Source: Roseateles sp.
Lineage (GTDB): Bacteria > Pseudomonadota > Gammaproteobacteria > Burkholderiales > Burkholderiaceae_C
Direction: 5' to 3'
Assembly: GCA_019234295.1 (NCBI GenBank)
Contig: JAFALK010000071.1
Location: 1 to 52,718, forward strand
DNA length: 52,718 bases
Shown: positions 1-8,088 of the stretch, in pieces
How the letters are laid out: each line of letters opens with the position of its first letter
Numbering within the stretch: the first letter of the stretch is position 1
Translations under genes and position numbers: made by a program
The notes under the pieces: generated by a model
Told to the model about the DNA's origin: nothing
The model's input: only the letters and a program-made list of their open reading frames with translations
The model's database searches: none

Positions 1-306
1 ACCGGCACGGAATTGACGGCGGCCGGTAGCGCCAATGCCGAAATCACGAAGATCGACACGGCCATCGCCCAGGTCGGCAACGTGCGCTCGTCACTTGGCG
101 CGGCTTCGAACAGCCTCAACCACGTGTACAACAACTTGCAAAACATGAGCACGAACGTGACGCAAGCTCGCGGCCGAATCATGGACACGGACTACGCCAC
201 GGAAACGTCGACGATGACGACCAAGCAGATGCTGATGCAAGCCGGCTCGGCCATGCTGAAGCAGTCGAACAGCATGTCCGGCATGGTCATGTCGCTCCTG
301 CAGTAA
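1..306 (+). CDS. fliC: Flagellin, C-terminal part (lateral LafA type), cut by window edge
   Basis: The reading frame is open from base 1 and encodes the last 101 residues of a flagellin, the filament subunit exported through the flagellar type III apparatus. The visible part is the C-terminal D0/D1 helical region: an asparagine-rich helix around SLNHVYNNLQNMSTNVTQA, the conserved segment RIMDTDYATETSTMT, and the end MLKQSNSMSGMVMSLLQ. The KQSN...SMVMSLL ending resembles lateral (LafA) flagellins more than typical polar ones, which fits the Laf-type order of the locus. The 5' end lies outside the window, so promoter, start and length are unknown. A strong terminator follows directly. Confidence 0.95.
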   Translation, partial: TGTELTAAGSANAEITKIDTAIAQVGNVRSSLGAASNSLNHVYNNLQNMSTNVTQARGRIMDTDYATETSTMTTKQMLMQAGSAMLKQSNSMSGMVMSLLQ

Positions 307-344
307 TCGCGACATCGACGGCGGCCCGCCAGGGCGGCCAGCCC

Positions 345-383
345 GAGCCCGGCACCGTCTTAGGTCCCGGGCTCTTCTTTTTT
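345..383 (+). terminator. Rho-independent terminator of the flagellin gene
   Basis: GAGCCCGG at 345-352 pairs perfectly with CCGGGCTC at 367-374 and is followed by a T-rich tract TTCTTTTTT (375-383). It lies 39 bases after the flagellin stop and 11 bases before the next start codon, so flagellin is probably a monocistronic transcript. Confidence 0.9.
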
Positions 384-393
384 CAGGTTTGCC

Positions 394-1227
394 ATGTCTG
401 TTTCGCTCTCGATCTCGCCGCTTGCGCAAACCCTGCCTGTCTTGCAGTCCACACCGGAATGGCCGGTTGGGACGGTGCTGCGGCTGTTGCTCGACGCCGA
501 TGGCGCCTGGCGCGTGGCGCTGGCTTCGGACGACGGGGCACCCGCAGGCCGAAGCTGGGACGCCGGGGCGCTGCTGCGTCAGCTGGACGTCGGGTTGCTC
601 GCCCAGCTGATCGAATCGACCGGCGACACTGGGCTGCTACTGCGCGTCACAAGCCCTCTGCCGCGCCTTCAACTGGAGCTGCTCACGCCCTCGCCGCTGG
701 CAGCGCAGGTGCATGAGCTGGAAGCCGCGATCATGCCTCGGGCCATGCAGCCCGATCCTCCGCCCTGGCTGCGCGCTCCAGCGGCCGAGCATGCCGACAT
801 CGAGCCCTACCTTGCCGGCCGTGACCTGCAGGAATGGGTGCGCGCGAGCCTGCCGGCCTTGGCCCGCGGGTGGCCGGCGGCGGAGCCCTTCGGTGAGGCG
901 TTGTGGATCCAGACGCATCCGCTGGCAGGCCTGCCGGAACTGAATCACCTGAGCTTGCTGCTGCCCTGGCAGGGCGAGATCCTGGGGCTGCAGCTCAGCG
1001 GCCGCAGCGCGGCGCTGGAAATCGACCTGATCCTCGCGTCCAGCGTAGCCATGGCCCTGGCGCGTTCGCGCTGGCCGCACTGGGACGGAGCGCTGGCGCG
1101 GGCCGGTGCCAAGGTCAAGGCTTGGCGATGGCGGCAGCGCCGTCTGAATCGGCCGGCCCAGCGGGAGGCCGTGGACGCGGATCCAAGCCTGCTGAGGCTT
1201 GCCGCCGAACTGCTCTGGTCTCTTTAG
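394..1227 (+). CDS. Hypothetical protein between flagellin and flhA
   Basis: A 277-residue protein that I do not recognise. It is rich in Leu, Ala, Trp and Pro, has no evident signal peptide, membrane helix or enzyme motif, and ends in a basic stretch (KVKAWRWRQRRLNRP) followed by a short helix. The start is the ATG at 394 after CAGGTTTGCC, just downstream of the flagellin terminator. Its TAG stop overlaps the TAA stop of convergent flhA by two bases. Codon choice and the absence of long competing frames support a real gene. Position inside the flagellar locus suggests a flagellum-linked role (chaperone, export or regulatory factor), but this is only inference from context. Confidence 0.65.
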   Translation: MSVSLSISPLAQTLPVLQSTPEWPVGTVLRLLLDADGAWRVALASDDGAPAGRSWDAGALLRQLDVGLLAQLIESTGDTGLLLRVTSPLPRLQLELLTPSPLAAQVHELEAAIMPRAMQPDPPPWLRAPAAEHADIEPYLAGRDLQEWVRASLPALARGWPAAEPFGEALWIQTHPLAGLPELNHLSLLLPWQGEILGLQLSGRSAALEIDLILASSVAMALARSRWPHWDGALARAGAKVKAWRWRQRRLNRPAQREAVDADPSLLRLAAELLWSL

Positions 1228-3314
1228 CCGAGCGAGCCCAGCACGACGATTTCGCGCTGTTCCGGCACCTCGTTGTACGACAGCACCGACAGGCCCGGCG
1301 CGAACAGGCGCGCATAGCGGGCCAGCAGCGGCCGCACTTGCGGCATCACGAGCAGGGCCGGTGCCGCGCCCTGGGCCTTGAGCTGGTCGCGCGCCGAGGG
1401 CATGTGCTGCTGCAACTGGCCCAGCAAAACCGGGTCCACCGGCACGCTGTCCAGTGCCACCTTGGCGCCGCCCTGGCGCGCCTGGTTCAGCGCGTTCAGC
1501 AGATGGGTTTCCAGCTCGCCGCCGAGGTTGAACACGCGCAGCGCCGAGTTCTGGCCTTCCGGCCCCAGCAGCTGGCTCACGATCTGGCGTCGCAGCGTGC
1601 AGCGCACCTCGGCCGCGAGCAGGATGGGGTCCTTGGTGAGCTCTGCGTTCTCCACCAGCGTGCCGGCGATGCTGACGATGTCCTTGAGCGCCACGTTTTC
1701 AGACAGGAGCAGGCGCATGATCTTCAGCAACTGGGCATGGGTGTAGGCCTTGTCCAGCGCGGCGCCAAGCTTGGGCGCGATGGCGTCCAGGCGTTCGAGC
1801 AGCGCGGCCACATCGTCGAAGCGCAGCAGCTCGGGCAAGGTCTCGCGCGCGAGCTTGGATACATGGGTAGCCACGACGCTGGCCGCGTCCACCACCTGGT
1901 AGCCCAGGCCGAGGGCATGGGCCTTTTGCGCCGGTTCGATCCAGGTCACGGCCATACCGTAGGCCGGATCGACGCTGGGGATGCCGTCGAGCTCGCCCCA
2001 GACCTGGCCGGAGGCGATGGCCATCAGCTTGTCGGGGTAGATGCTGGCCTGGGCCAGCGGGCTGCCGTTGAGCAGCACGCTGTAGCTGGTTGCCTTGAGC
2101 GAGAGGTCGTCGCGCACGGGCAGAGCAGGTAGGAGCACGCCGAGCTGCTCGCTCAGGGTCTGGCGCATGCCCTTGATGCGCTGGGTCAGCGGCGCGCCGT
2201 GAGCCGGGTCGATCAGGTGCACGAGCTTGTAGCCCACGGCCACGGCCATGGGCTCCACCACGGGCAGCGCGCGCCAATCCATTTCGGGCGGCGGCGTCAG
2301 GGCCAGGGCCGCGCTTGCGTCGGGCGGATCCAGCACGGCCTCGTCGGCGCGCTGCGCCATGCGCCGCCCGGCCCAACCCAGCGCCACGGCGAAGCTGGCG
2401 AAGGCCATCCAAGGCATGCCGGGGATCAGGGCCAGCACCAGCATGACACCGCCGGCGCTGTACAGCACCTGGGGCGAGGCCAGCATCTGCTCGCTCACCT
2501 GGCTTTCGAGATTGCCCGAATCGCTGATGCGCGTGACGATGATGGCCGCGGCGGCCGAAAGCAGCAGGGCCGGGATCTGCGCAACCAGGCCGTCGCCGAT
2601 CGTGAGCAGACCGTACTGGCGCAGCGCGTCGCCCAGGCTCAGTCCATGCATGAAGGCGCCGATGGCGACGCCACCGATCATGTTGATCAGCAGGATCAGG
2701 ATGGAGGCGATGGCGTCGCCGCGCACGAACTTGGAGGCGCCGTCCATAGCGCCGTAGAAGTCGGCCTCGGTTCCGACCTCGCGGCGGCGCTTCTGCGCCT
2801 GCTCCTGGTTGATGAGACCGGCGTTGAGGTCGGCGTCGATGGCCATCTGCTTGCCGGGCAGGGCGTCCAGCGTGAAGCGGGCCGAGACCTCGGAGATGCG
2901 TTCCGCGCCCTTGGTGACGACGATGAAATTCACCACCATCAGGATCACGAACACGACCAGGCCGACGATGAAATTGCCGCCGATCACCACATTGCCGAAG
3001 GACTCGATCACATGTCCGGCCGCAGACGTGCCCTCGTGGCCGTGCAGCAGCACCACGCGCGTGGACGCCACGTTGAGCGAGAGCCGCATCAGCGTGGTGG
3101 CCAGGATGATGCTGGGGAAGACCGAGAAGTCCAGCGGCCGGCGGCTGTTCACCGCCACCAAGATGACCACCAGGGCCAGCACGATGTTGAAGGTGAACAG
3201 AATGTCCAGCAGCATCGGCGGCATGGGCAGAATGACCATGGCCAGGATGGCCAGCAGGAACATCGGTGCGGCCACGCGCAGCTCGCGCAGCGAGGCGGTC
3301 AGGGGCTTCTTCAT
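1224..3314 (-). CDS. flhA: Flagellar export gate protein FlhA (lateral type)
   Basis: A 696-residue FHIPEP-family protein, the large inner-membrane component of the flagellar type III export gate. Hydrophobic helices fill residues about 17-310, with the family signature around residues 138-165 (ERISEVSARFTLDALPGKQ), the conserved FVRGDAIAS near 197-203, and a long soluble C-terminal domain that in the family docks substrates and chaperones. Length is normal. The ATG overlaps the flhB stop by four bases, giving translational coupling. It is the last gene of the minus-strand fliM-N-P-Q-R-flhB-flhA operon and ends tail to tail against the 277-residue gene. Confidence 0.98.
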   Translation of the reverse strand: MKKPLTASLRELRVAAPMFLLAILAMVILPMPPMLLDILFTFNIVLALVVILVAVNSRRPLDFSVFPSIILATTLMRLSLNVASTRVVLLHGHEGTSAAGHVIESFGNVVIGGNFIVGLVVFVILMVVNFIVVTKGAERISEVSARFTLDALPGKQMAIDADLNAGLINQEQAQKRRREVGTEADFYGAMDGASKFVRGDAIASILILLINMIGGVAIGAFMHGLSLGDALRQYGLLTIGDGLVAQIPALLLSAAAAIIVTRISDSGNLESQVSEQMLASPQVLYSAGGVMLVLALIPGMPWMAFASFAVALGWAGRRMAQRADEAVLDPPDASAALALTPPPEMDWRALPVVEPMAVAVGYKLVHLIDPAHGAPLTQRIKGMRQTLSEQLGVLLPALPVRDDLSLKATSYSVLLNGSPLAQASIYPDKLMAIASGQVWGELDGIPSVDPAYGMAVTWIEPAQKAHALGLGYQVVDAASVVATHVSKLARETLPELLRFDDVAALLERLDAIAPKLGAALDKAYTHAQLLKIMRLLLSENVALKDIVSIAGTLVENAELTKDPILLAAEVRCTLRRQIVSQLLGPEGQNSALRVFNLGGELETHLLNALNQARQGGAKVALDSVPVDPVLLGQLQQHMPSARDQLKAQGAAPALLVMPQVRPLLARYARLFAPGLSVLSYNEVPEQREIVVLGSLG

Positions 3315-4450
3315 GGGGTGTCGGGGTCGGAAAGGTGGCGCGGGACCAGCAACTCGGCTTCGTCCAGGCGCGGTTCACTCTTGCGCCTTCCGTGCCGGAA
3401 GGCCTGAAGCTGCAACACGTAGTGCAGCACCTGGGCCACGGCCTGGTACAGCGACGCCGGGATCTGCTGCTGCACCTGGGTGCCGTTGTAGAGCGCGCGG
3501 GCCAAGGGTGGCAGCGTCAGCTGCGGCACCTGGTGCTCGCGGGCGAGGGTGCGGATGTAGGCGGCCATTTCGTCGATGCCCTTGGCCACGACATAGGGCG
3601 CCTCCGCCTTGGCGCTGTGGTAGCGGACGGCGACCGCGTAATGCTCGGGGTTGTTGATGATGACGTCGGCCGTGGGAACTGCCTTGCGAATGCCGCGCCG
3701 GGCCATCTGCTGGCGCACCTGGCGGATGCGCTGGCGGACCTCCGGGCGGCCTTCGTTCTGCTTGTACTCTTCTTTCACTTCCTGCTTGCTCATGCGCTGC
3801 CCGCGCAGGAAGAGGAAGCGTTGCAGGGGGACGTCCACGAGGGCGTACACGCCCAACACGGCGGCCAGGCAGAGCAGGGCGTCGAGCAGCAGTCCGGCGG
3901 CGCGCGGCAGGGCTTCATCCAGGCTCAGCGCTTGCAGGCTCACGAAGGCCGGCGACTGCGAGCGCACCAGGTAGATAAGCACCACGATCAGCCCGATCAC
4001 CTTGAGGATGGTGGCGCCCAGGTCGCTGTAATGCTTGGCCGAGAACAGCCGCGCGAGGTTGGACAGCGGGTTCATGCGCCCGAACTGCGGCGCCCATTGC
4101 GAGCTCGCGAAGACGATGCCGCCGCCGAGCTGGGCGGCGACCGTGATGGTCAGCGGCAGCAGCAGCAGGGGCAGCACCATTTTCAGCAGCAGCCACAGCG
4201 CGTGGCCGGCCAGTTCGGTGGACCAGGCGTCCATCAGGTCCGGGTCGGGCAGGGGCGAGAGCACGAGGCGGAACAGGCGCTGGAATTCGGCGAACCAGTC
4301 CGGCGCCATCCACAGCATGAGCTTGAGTCCCAGCAGCAGGCCGATGGCCGCCGCCAGGTCGCGCGAGCGCGCCACCTGGCCTTGCTCGCGGGCCTTGCGG
4401 AGTTTCTGCTCCGAGGCCTTCTCGCTGCGATCGCCGCTCTCATCCGCCAT
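3311..4450 (-). CDS. flhB: Flagellar export switch protein FlhB, with NPEH cleavage motif
   Basis: A 379-residue protein with an N-terminal charged segment, four hydrophobic segments between residues about 33 and 205, and the cytoplasmic FlhB-C domain. FlhB switches export specificity from rod/hook to filament substrates after autocleavage between Asn and Pro of an NPTH motif. Here the motif reads NPEH (residues 267-270, context VIINNPEHYAVAVRY), so the Asn-Pro bond is kept but Thr is Glu. The N-terminal ADESGDRSEKASEQKLRKAREQGQ is typical. It overlaps fliR by 11 bases and flhA by 4. Autocleavage is expected because N, P and H remain, but its rate may differ. Confidence 0.97.
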   Translation of the reverse strand: MADESGDRSEKASEQKLRKAREQGQVARSRDLAAAIGLLLGLKLMLWMAPDWFAEFQRLFRLVLSPLPDPDLMDAWSTELAGHALWLLLKMVLPLLLLPLTITVAAQLGGGIVFASSQWAPQFGRMNPLSNLARLFSAKHYSDLGATILKVIGLIVVLIYLVRSQSPAFVSLQALSLDEALPRAAGLLLDALLCLAAVLGVYALVDVPLQRFLFLRGQRMSKQEVKEEYKQNEGRPEVRQRIRQVRQQMARRGIRKAVPTADVIINNPEHYAVAVRYHSAKAEAPYVVAKGIDEMAAYIRTLAREHQVPQLTLPPLARALYNGTQVQQQIPASLYQAVAQVLHYVLQLQAFRHGRRKSEPRLDEAELLVPRHLSDPDTP

Positions 4451-5225
4451 GAGCCGCCCTCATGCCCTGGGTGAGCCCGTCGAGCAACTGCCCCGTCATG
4501 CGCATGTAGTGCGCCGGAATGCTGGCCAGCACCTGGCTCAGCATGTACAGCCCCATCAGCGTGATCAGCGTGTAGCCCAGCGAGAACAGATTCAGCGAGG
4601 GCGAGGCGCGGTTCAGGAAGCCCATGCCGATCTGCACGACCAGAGCCCCCGCCACCACGGGCAGGGCCAGCAGCATGGCCGCCGAGAACACCCAGCCGAG
4701 GTTGTAGGCCACGCCCTGCAAAGTGAGCAGGGGAAGGCCGCCGCCCACGGGCCAGGCCTCGAAGCTGCGGCCCAGGATGGAGACGAAGAGCAGGTGCCCG
4801 TCCAGGCCGAAGAAGGCCAGCATGCACAGCACGTTGATGATGGCCGTGATCACGTCGGAGGAGTTGCCGTTCAGGGGATCGTTGAGCACGGCCATGGACA
4901 GGCCGATCTGGGACGACAGCAGGAAGCCCAGGGTGGTGAGCGCGCCCATGGCCAGGTGCAGCGTTAGGCCGATGCCCAGGCCGATCAGCCCCTGCTCGGC
5001 CGTGACCACGAGGGCATGCAGGGAGAAGGGCGCCACGACATGGGCGCTCGTCTGGGAGATGGGCATCATCACCACGGCCACGGGCAGGGCCAGCAGCACG
5101 CGCACGGTCACGGGCACCATGGCCTCGCCGATCATCGGCGCCACGCTGAAAACGGCCAGCGTGCGGCAAAAGGGCCACCAGAAGGCCTGGAGCCACTGCA
5201 ATATGTCGGCGAAGGCCAGATCCAC
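4440..5225 (-). CDS. fliR: Flagellar export gate protein FliR
   Basis: A 261-residue polytopic membrane protein, part of the FliP-FliQ-FliR export gate. It shows about six hydrophobic helices and a Gly/Leu-rich FliR pattern (SSQIGLSMAVLNDPLNGNSS, GLDGHLLFVSILGRSFEAWP). The start is a GTG at 5225 preceded by AGAGG; there is no better ATG between it and the fliQ stop 11 bases upstream. It lies between fliQ and flhB in the same operon, and its 3' end overlaps flhB by 11 bases. Confidence 0.96.
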   Translation of the reverse strand: MDLAFADILQWLQAFWWPFCRTLAVFSVAPMIGEAMVPVTVRVLLALPVAVVMMPISQTSAHVVAPFSLHALVVTAEQGLIGLGIGLTLHLAMGALTTLGFLLSSQIGLSMAVLNDPLNGNSSDVITAIINVLCMLAFFGLDGHLLFVSILGRSFEAWPVGGGLPLLTLQGVAYNLGWVFSAAMLLALPVVAGALVVQIGMGFLNRASPSLNLFSLGYTLITLMGLYMLSQVLASIPAHYMRMTGQLLDGLTQGMRAAHGG

Positions 5226-5236
5226 GTGTGTTGCCT

Positions 5237-5506
5237 CTAACCGACCAGTTGAGCGGCGCGCTGGAAGATGGAAATGCAGAAGTCCATCAGCTGACTCGTG
5301 ATCCAGCGACCGGCCAGGCCCAGCACGAAGAGCGTGACCAGGAGGCGCGGCAAGAAGGCCAGGGTCTGCTCCTGGATCTGCGTGGCTGCTTGGAACAGGG
5401 ACACGATCAGGCCCACGATCAAGCTTGGTACCACCAGGATCGAGACCAGCAGGATGGTCAGGTGCAGGGCCTCGCTGACGAGATCGACGGCGACATCGGG
5501 ATTCAC
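5237..5506 (-). CDS. fliQ: Flagellar export gate protein FliQ
   Basis: An 89-residue protein with two transmembrane helices, the normal size and layout of FliQ. The pattern LILLVSILVVPSLIVGLIVSLFQAATQIQEQTL, here given only as its family landmarks SLIVGLIVSLFQAATQ and QEQTLAFLPR, is characteristic. FliQ forms the gate channel with FliP and FliR in the inner membrane. It sits 10 bases after fliP and 11 before fliR. Confidence 0.96.
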   Translation of the reverse strand: MNPDVAVDLVSEALHLTILLVSILVVPSLIVGLIVSLFQAATQIQEQTLAFLPRLLVTLFVLGLAGRWITSQLMDFCISIFQRAAQLVG

Positions 5507-5516
5507 GCGTTCGCCC

Positions 5517-6275
5517 TCACCGGATGCTGGAAACCAGCGTGTTGACCGTCAGCGTCCATCCGTCCACGAGTACGAACAGCAGCAGCTTCAGGGGCAGCGA
5601 GATCACCATGGGCGACTGCATCATCATGCCCATAGCCATCAGCACCGACGCCACCACCAGGTCGATGACCAGGAAGGGGATGAAGAGCATGCAGCCAATC
5701 TGGAAGGCGGTCTTCAGCTCTGAGAGCACGAAGGCGGCCATCTTGACCGGGAAGCTGTGCCCCTCGGGCGTCTTGACCTCGGCCTCACCGGCCAACTGGG
5801 CGATCTGGCCCAGGGCGTTCTTGCTGGTCTGCGCCAGCATGAAGCGCGACAGCGGCGCCTCGGCCGTCTGCAGCGCCTGGGTCAGGCTGATCTTGTCCTC
5901 GTCGTAAGGAACCATGGCCTTTTCCCAGATCTGCGTGCCCACCGGCCGCATCACGAGGATGGTGAGGATCAGGGCCACGCCTGTGACGAGCCGGTTGGGC
6001 AGACCCTGCTGCAGGCCCAGGGCCTGGCGCAGCAGAGAGAGCACGATCACGAAGCGGGTGAAGCTCGTCATCATCAGCACCAGCGCGGGCAACAGCCCGA
6101 GCAGGGTCATGATGATGAGGACCTGGGTCTTCAGCGTGAATTCGCCCTGGGCGCCCCCCTCGGCGGGGCCCACGACCTTGATCGTCGCGGCCACCGCTGG
6201 GTGCATCGCGACGGTCAGGGTGAGCAGGGCTGCGGCGCTGGACCAGCGCCGCAGCCGTGGAAACGCAGAGGTCAT
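5517..6275 (-). CDS. fliP: Flagellar export gate protein FliP
   Basis: A 252-residue protein with an N-terminal hydrophobic signal sequence ending near AVAATIKV (residues 21-36) and four later membrane helices. Family landmarks are MTSFTRFVIVLSLLRQALG, the GLQQGLPNRLV segment (usually QQxPxN) and the C-terminal FLVIDLVVASVLMAMGMMM. FliP is the core of the export gate. The ATG overlaps the fliN stop by four bases. FliO, which assists FliP assembly in primary flagellar systems and often sits between fliN and fliP, is absent, as in lateral loci. Confidence 0.97.
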   Translation of the reverse strand: MTSAFPRLRRWSSAAALLTLTVAMHPAVAATIKVVGPAEGGAQGEFTLKTQVLIIMTLLGLLPALVLMMTSFTRFVIVLSLLRQALGLQQGLPNRLVTGVALILTILVMRPVGTQIWEKAMVPYDEDKISLTQALQTAEAPLSRFMLAQTSKNALGQIAQLAGEAEVKTPEGHSFPVKMAAFVLSELKTAFQIGCMLFIPFLVIDLVVASVLMAMGMMMQSPMVISLPLKLLLFVLVDGWTLTVNTLVSSIR

Positions 6276-6613
6276 GCCCCGAGCAGGTCGAGGTCCAGAC
6301 CGTCGATCTCGATGACCTTGAGCGCGTGGCTGTCGCCGCTCACCACCACCTCGGCGCGGCCGATCGCCGTGCCGTTGACCTTGAGCGTCAGCGGCGTGCC
6401 AGCCAGTGTGTCGAGCTCGACCACGCTGTCGGCCTGCAACTGGGCAAGCTCGTGCAGCGAGATCCGCGCCTCGCCAACTTCAAGCGTCAGCGTGACCGAG
6501 ATCTTGCGCATCAACGCGGGCATGTCGCGGCGCGGGGCGCGGGCTTCGGCGGTCGGCTCGGTGCCGCTGTCCACCGCGTCGAGCAGGCCATCCATATCGT
6601 CGAGATCGTTCAT
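6272..6613 (-). CDS. fliN: Flagellar motor switch protein FliN
   Basis: A 113-residue C-ring protein. The SpoA-type beta domain fills the C-terminal two thirds: MRKISVTLTLEVGEARISL, LQADSVVELDTLAGTPLTL and the VNGTAIGRAEVVV strand, all standard FliN features. I chose the ATG at 6613 because GGAG stands eight bases upstream and the fliM stop lies just before it; an in-frame ATG at 6649 would overlap fliM by 31 bases. FliN binds FliM in the switch complex and helps dock the export ATPase complex. Confidence 0.95.
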   Translation of the reverse strand: MNDLDDMDGLLDAVDSGTEPTAEARAPRRDMPALMRKISVTLTLEVGEARISLHELAQLQADSVVELDTLAGTPLTLKVNGTAIGRAEVVVSGDSHALKVIEIDGLDLDLLGA

Positions 6614-6618
6614 TGGGG

Positions 6619-7602
6619 TCACTCCATGTCTTGGAAAGAGGTCAGGCACAGCTTGCCCTGGTGCTCTGCGATCTGGGCGTGGAAGAGGGGGGCGCCCTCG
6701 ACCTCCACGGTGGCGTGGTCCAGGTGGACCGGAATCAGCGTGCCGGGGCGCAGGCCCAGCACCATGCTCAGCGGCAACTGGCTTTCGAGCAGCCGGGCCT
6801 TGAGGTTCAGTTGCAGGCGCCTGCCCAGGGGCTGGGCGGGTGCTTCCTTGCGCGCGGCGCGCTTGCTTGTCTGCCGCGCCGACAACGCACGCAGCACGCG
6901 GTCCATGAGGGCGCCGTCAAGCACCAGCTGGATGCGGGTGCTCGCGAGGTCGGGGGCTTGTAGGTCCAGCTCGAGCCGCCAGGCGCCCGGCGAAGTGCGC
7001 GGCGTGGTGACCGAGAGCCAGCCGCTCAGCGCGGAGGCTTCGGAGCTTTCGGCTGTTGCTTCCTGCATGCGCAGGCAGCGCAGGCTGCGCTCAGCGATGC
7101 TGCGCGCCAGCGCGTGCAGCAGCCGCTCTTCAGTGGCGGTCTCGGGCGCATCAGGCGCGGCTTCAGTCGACTGCTGCAGGCCCAGGCGGTGGGCCAGCAT
7201 GTGCAGCACGAGGCGGCGTTCGATCATGCAGGCCAGGGGCTCCTGCGCGTCGCGGCTTTGCAACCAGCGTCCGGCCGCGCCGGGCTGCGCGCTGCGTGGT
7301 TCGAAGGCCCTGAACTGCGCGCTGACGATCTCGTAGCGCGTCTGATAGCGGCGGTTCCAGTGCTGGCGCAGCGACTGGTTCAGCGCCTCGCGCAGTTCCT
7401 CGGCCAGCTGCGGCAGCAGGTGGATGGGCCGGCCCAGGCTGCAGCTGTCCAGGCGAGTGATGCTGGGCTTGACGGGGGGCGACAGTGAAGCGGAACGATG
7501 CGTGGGCATGGCGGCGGGAGGCCTGGAGCCGGTTTGAGATCGTGGCGCGCCGGTATATGGCGCGTGCCTGAAGGAATTTGTGCCGGATTTTATTGTCAAC
7601 AT
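6619..7602 (-). CDS. fliM: Flagellar motor switch protein FliM, lacking the CheY-binding peptide
   Basis: A 327-residue protein in the FliM position, first gene of the export/switch operon. The C-terminal SpoA domain is clear (RRLQLNLKARLLESQLPLS, LRPGTLIPVHLDHATVEVEG), and the middle domain is more divergent. The N-terminus shows no LSQxEIDALL-like peptide, which in FliM family members binds phospho-CheY. The start could be ATG 7602 (weak ACGGAAATTAA spacer) or ATG 7509; both give an N-terminus without the motif. This suggests a motor not switched by direct CheY-P binding to FliM. Identification rests on the SpoA domain, gene order and size. Confidence 0.88.
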   Translation of the reverse strand: MLTIKSGTNSFRHAPYTGAPRSQTGSRPPAAMPTHRSASLSPPVKPSITRLDSCSLGRPIHLLPQLAEELREALNQSLRQHWNRRYQTRYEIVSAQFRAFEPRSAQPGAAGRWLQSRDAQEPLACMIERRLVLHMLAHRLGLQQSTEAAPDAPETATEERLLHALARSIAERSLRCLRMQEATAESSEASALSGWLSVTTPRTSPGAWRLELDLQAPDLASTRIQLVLDGALMDRVLRALSARQTSKRAARKEAPAQPLGRRLQLNLKARLLESQLPLSMVLGLRPGTLIPVHLDHATVEVEGAPLFHAQIAEHQGKLCLTSFQDME

Positions 7603-7855
7603 TTAATTTCCGTGCGCCGACGGCCGCCTTATTCGATCGGACCCTCGGATGGACGGCAATATGTCACGCGTTTTGAACCGATATATGGTGAAAGACATGC
7701 TTCGGCGGTAAATGTCCGATCGTCTTATGGGGTGATTGGCTGGTTTGATTGGTTTGTCGAACACGGATACTGTTGTTCGGAGCGACGGGTGGGCGATAAA
7801 GCGTGAACTAGTTCTCGCCTGACTCGTTTCATCTTGTTAATTTCCTTGCCGCCTG

Positions 7856-7884
7856 CTGTCCGAGTGGGTCGGCTCGGCTACAGT
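7856..7884 (+). promoter_or_regulatory. Possible sigma-70 promoter of the riboswitch leader
   Basis: CTGTCC (7856-7861), a weak -35 match, stands 17 bases before TACAGT (7879-7884), a good -10 match. A start about seven bases later, near 7890-7892, would put the 5' end immediately at the first pairing element of the riboswitch (7893). This position, rather than the -35 quality, is the main argument. Confidence 0.45.
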
Positions 7885-7892
7885 TCGTCACA

Positions 7893-7987
7893 TCAGGGCA
7901 CACCCGAGCGAAAGCCGGGGTCGCAAAGCCTCCGGTCTACAGCTGGCCTTTCCGGTCCAGCCACGATAGCGGGGTTGCCAGACCTGA
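7893..7987 (+). promoter_or_regulatory. Cyclic-di-GMP class I (GEMM-I) riboswitch aptamer
   Basis: The conserved GEMM-I core is present in order. P1 is TCAGG (7893-7897) with CCTGA (7983-7987). Then comes the CAGGGCACACC element, a stem capped by GCGAAAGC (GNRA loop, 7909-7916), the invariant GTCGCAAAGCCTCCGGTCTA (7920-7939), a second stem CTGGCC/GGTCCAG that closes on TTTCC, and the AGCGGGGTTGCC motif (7969-7980). The middle G of CAGGGCA corresponds to the position that distinguishes c-di-GMP binders (G) from cGAMP binders (A) in this class, so c-di-GMP is the expected ligand. It points toward fliE, 419 bases downstream. That it controls the fliE operon is inferred from orientation. Confidence 0.93.
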
Positions 7988-7993
7988 GTCTGT

Positions 7994-8014
7994 GGGGCAC
8001 GTGATGCGTGCCCC
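7994..8014 (+). other. Hairpin just after the riboswitch
   Basis: GGGGCACG (7994-8001) pairs perfectly with CGTGCCCC (8007-8014) around a TGATG loop. It has no T tract, so it is not a terminator by itself. It begins seven bases after riboswitch P1 and could be part of the expression platform or an RNA-protecting element. Confidence 0.6.
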
Positions 8015-8036
8015 TATGGTTGTACTCATGCCTCGC

Positions 8037-8078
8037 CAGGCAGCCTTGGGCTGTCTGTTGTGACCTGCCGGCTGCCTG
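8037..8078 (+). other. Second leader hairpin
   Basis: CAGGCAGCC (8037-8045) pairs perfectly with GGCTGCCTG (8070-8078) around a 24-base loop. A 15-codon frame MVVLMPRQAALGCLL (ATG 8015) overlaps it but has no ribosome binding site, so I do not call it a gene. Confidence 0.5.
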
Positions 8079-8088
8079 CCGAACGTGC

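Noticed and set aside
7797..7826. Sigma-28-like promoter TAAA...GCCTGA upstream of the riboswitch
   Set aside because: The -10 part matches poorly and the spacing is 16 rather than 15; the TACAGT element fits the riboswitch 5' end better.
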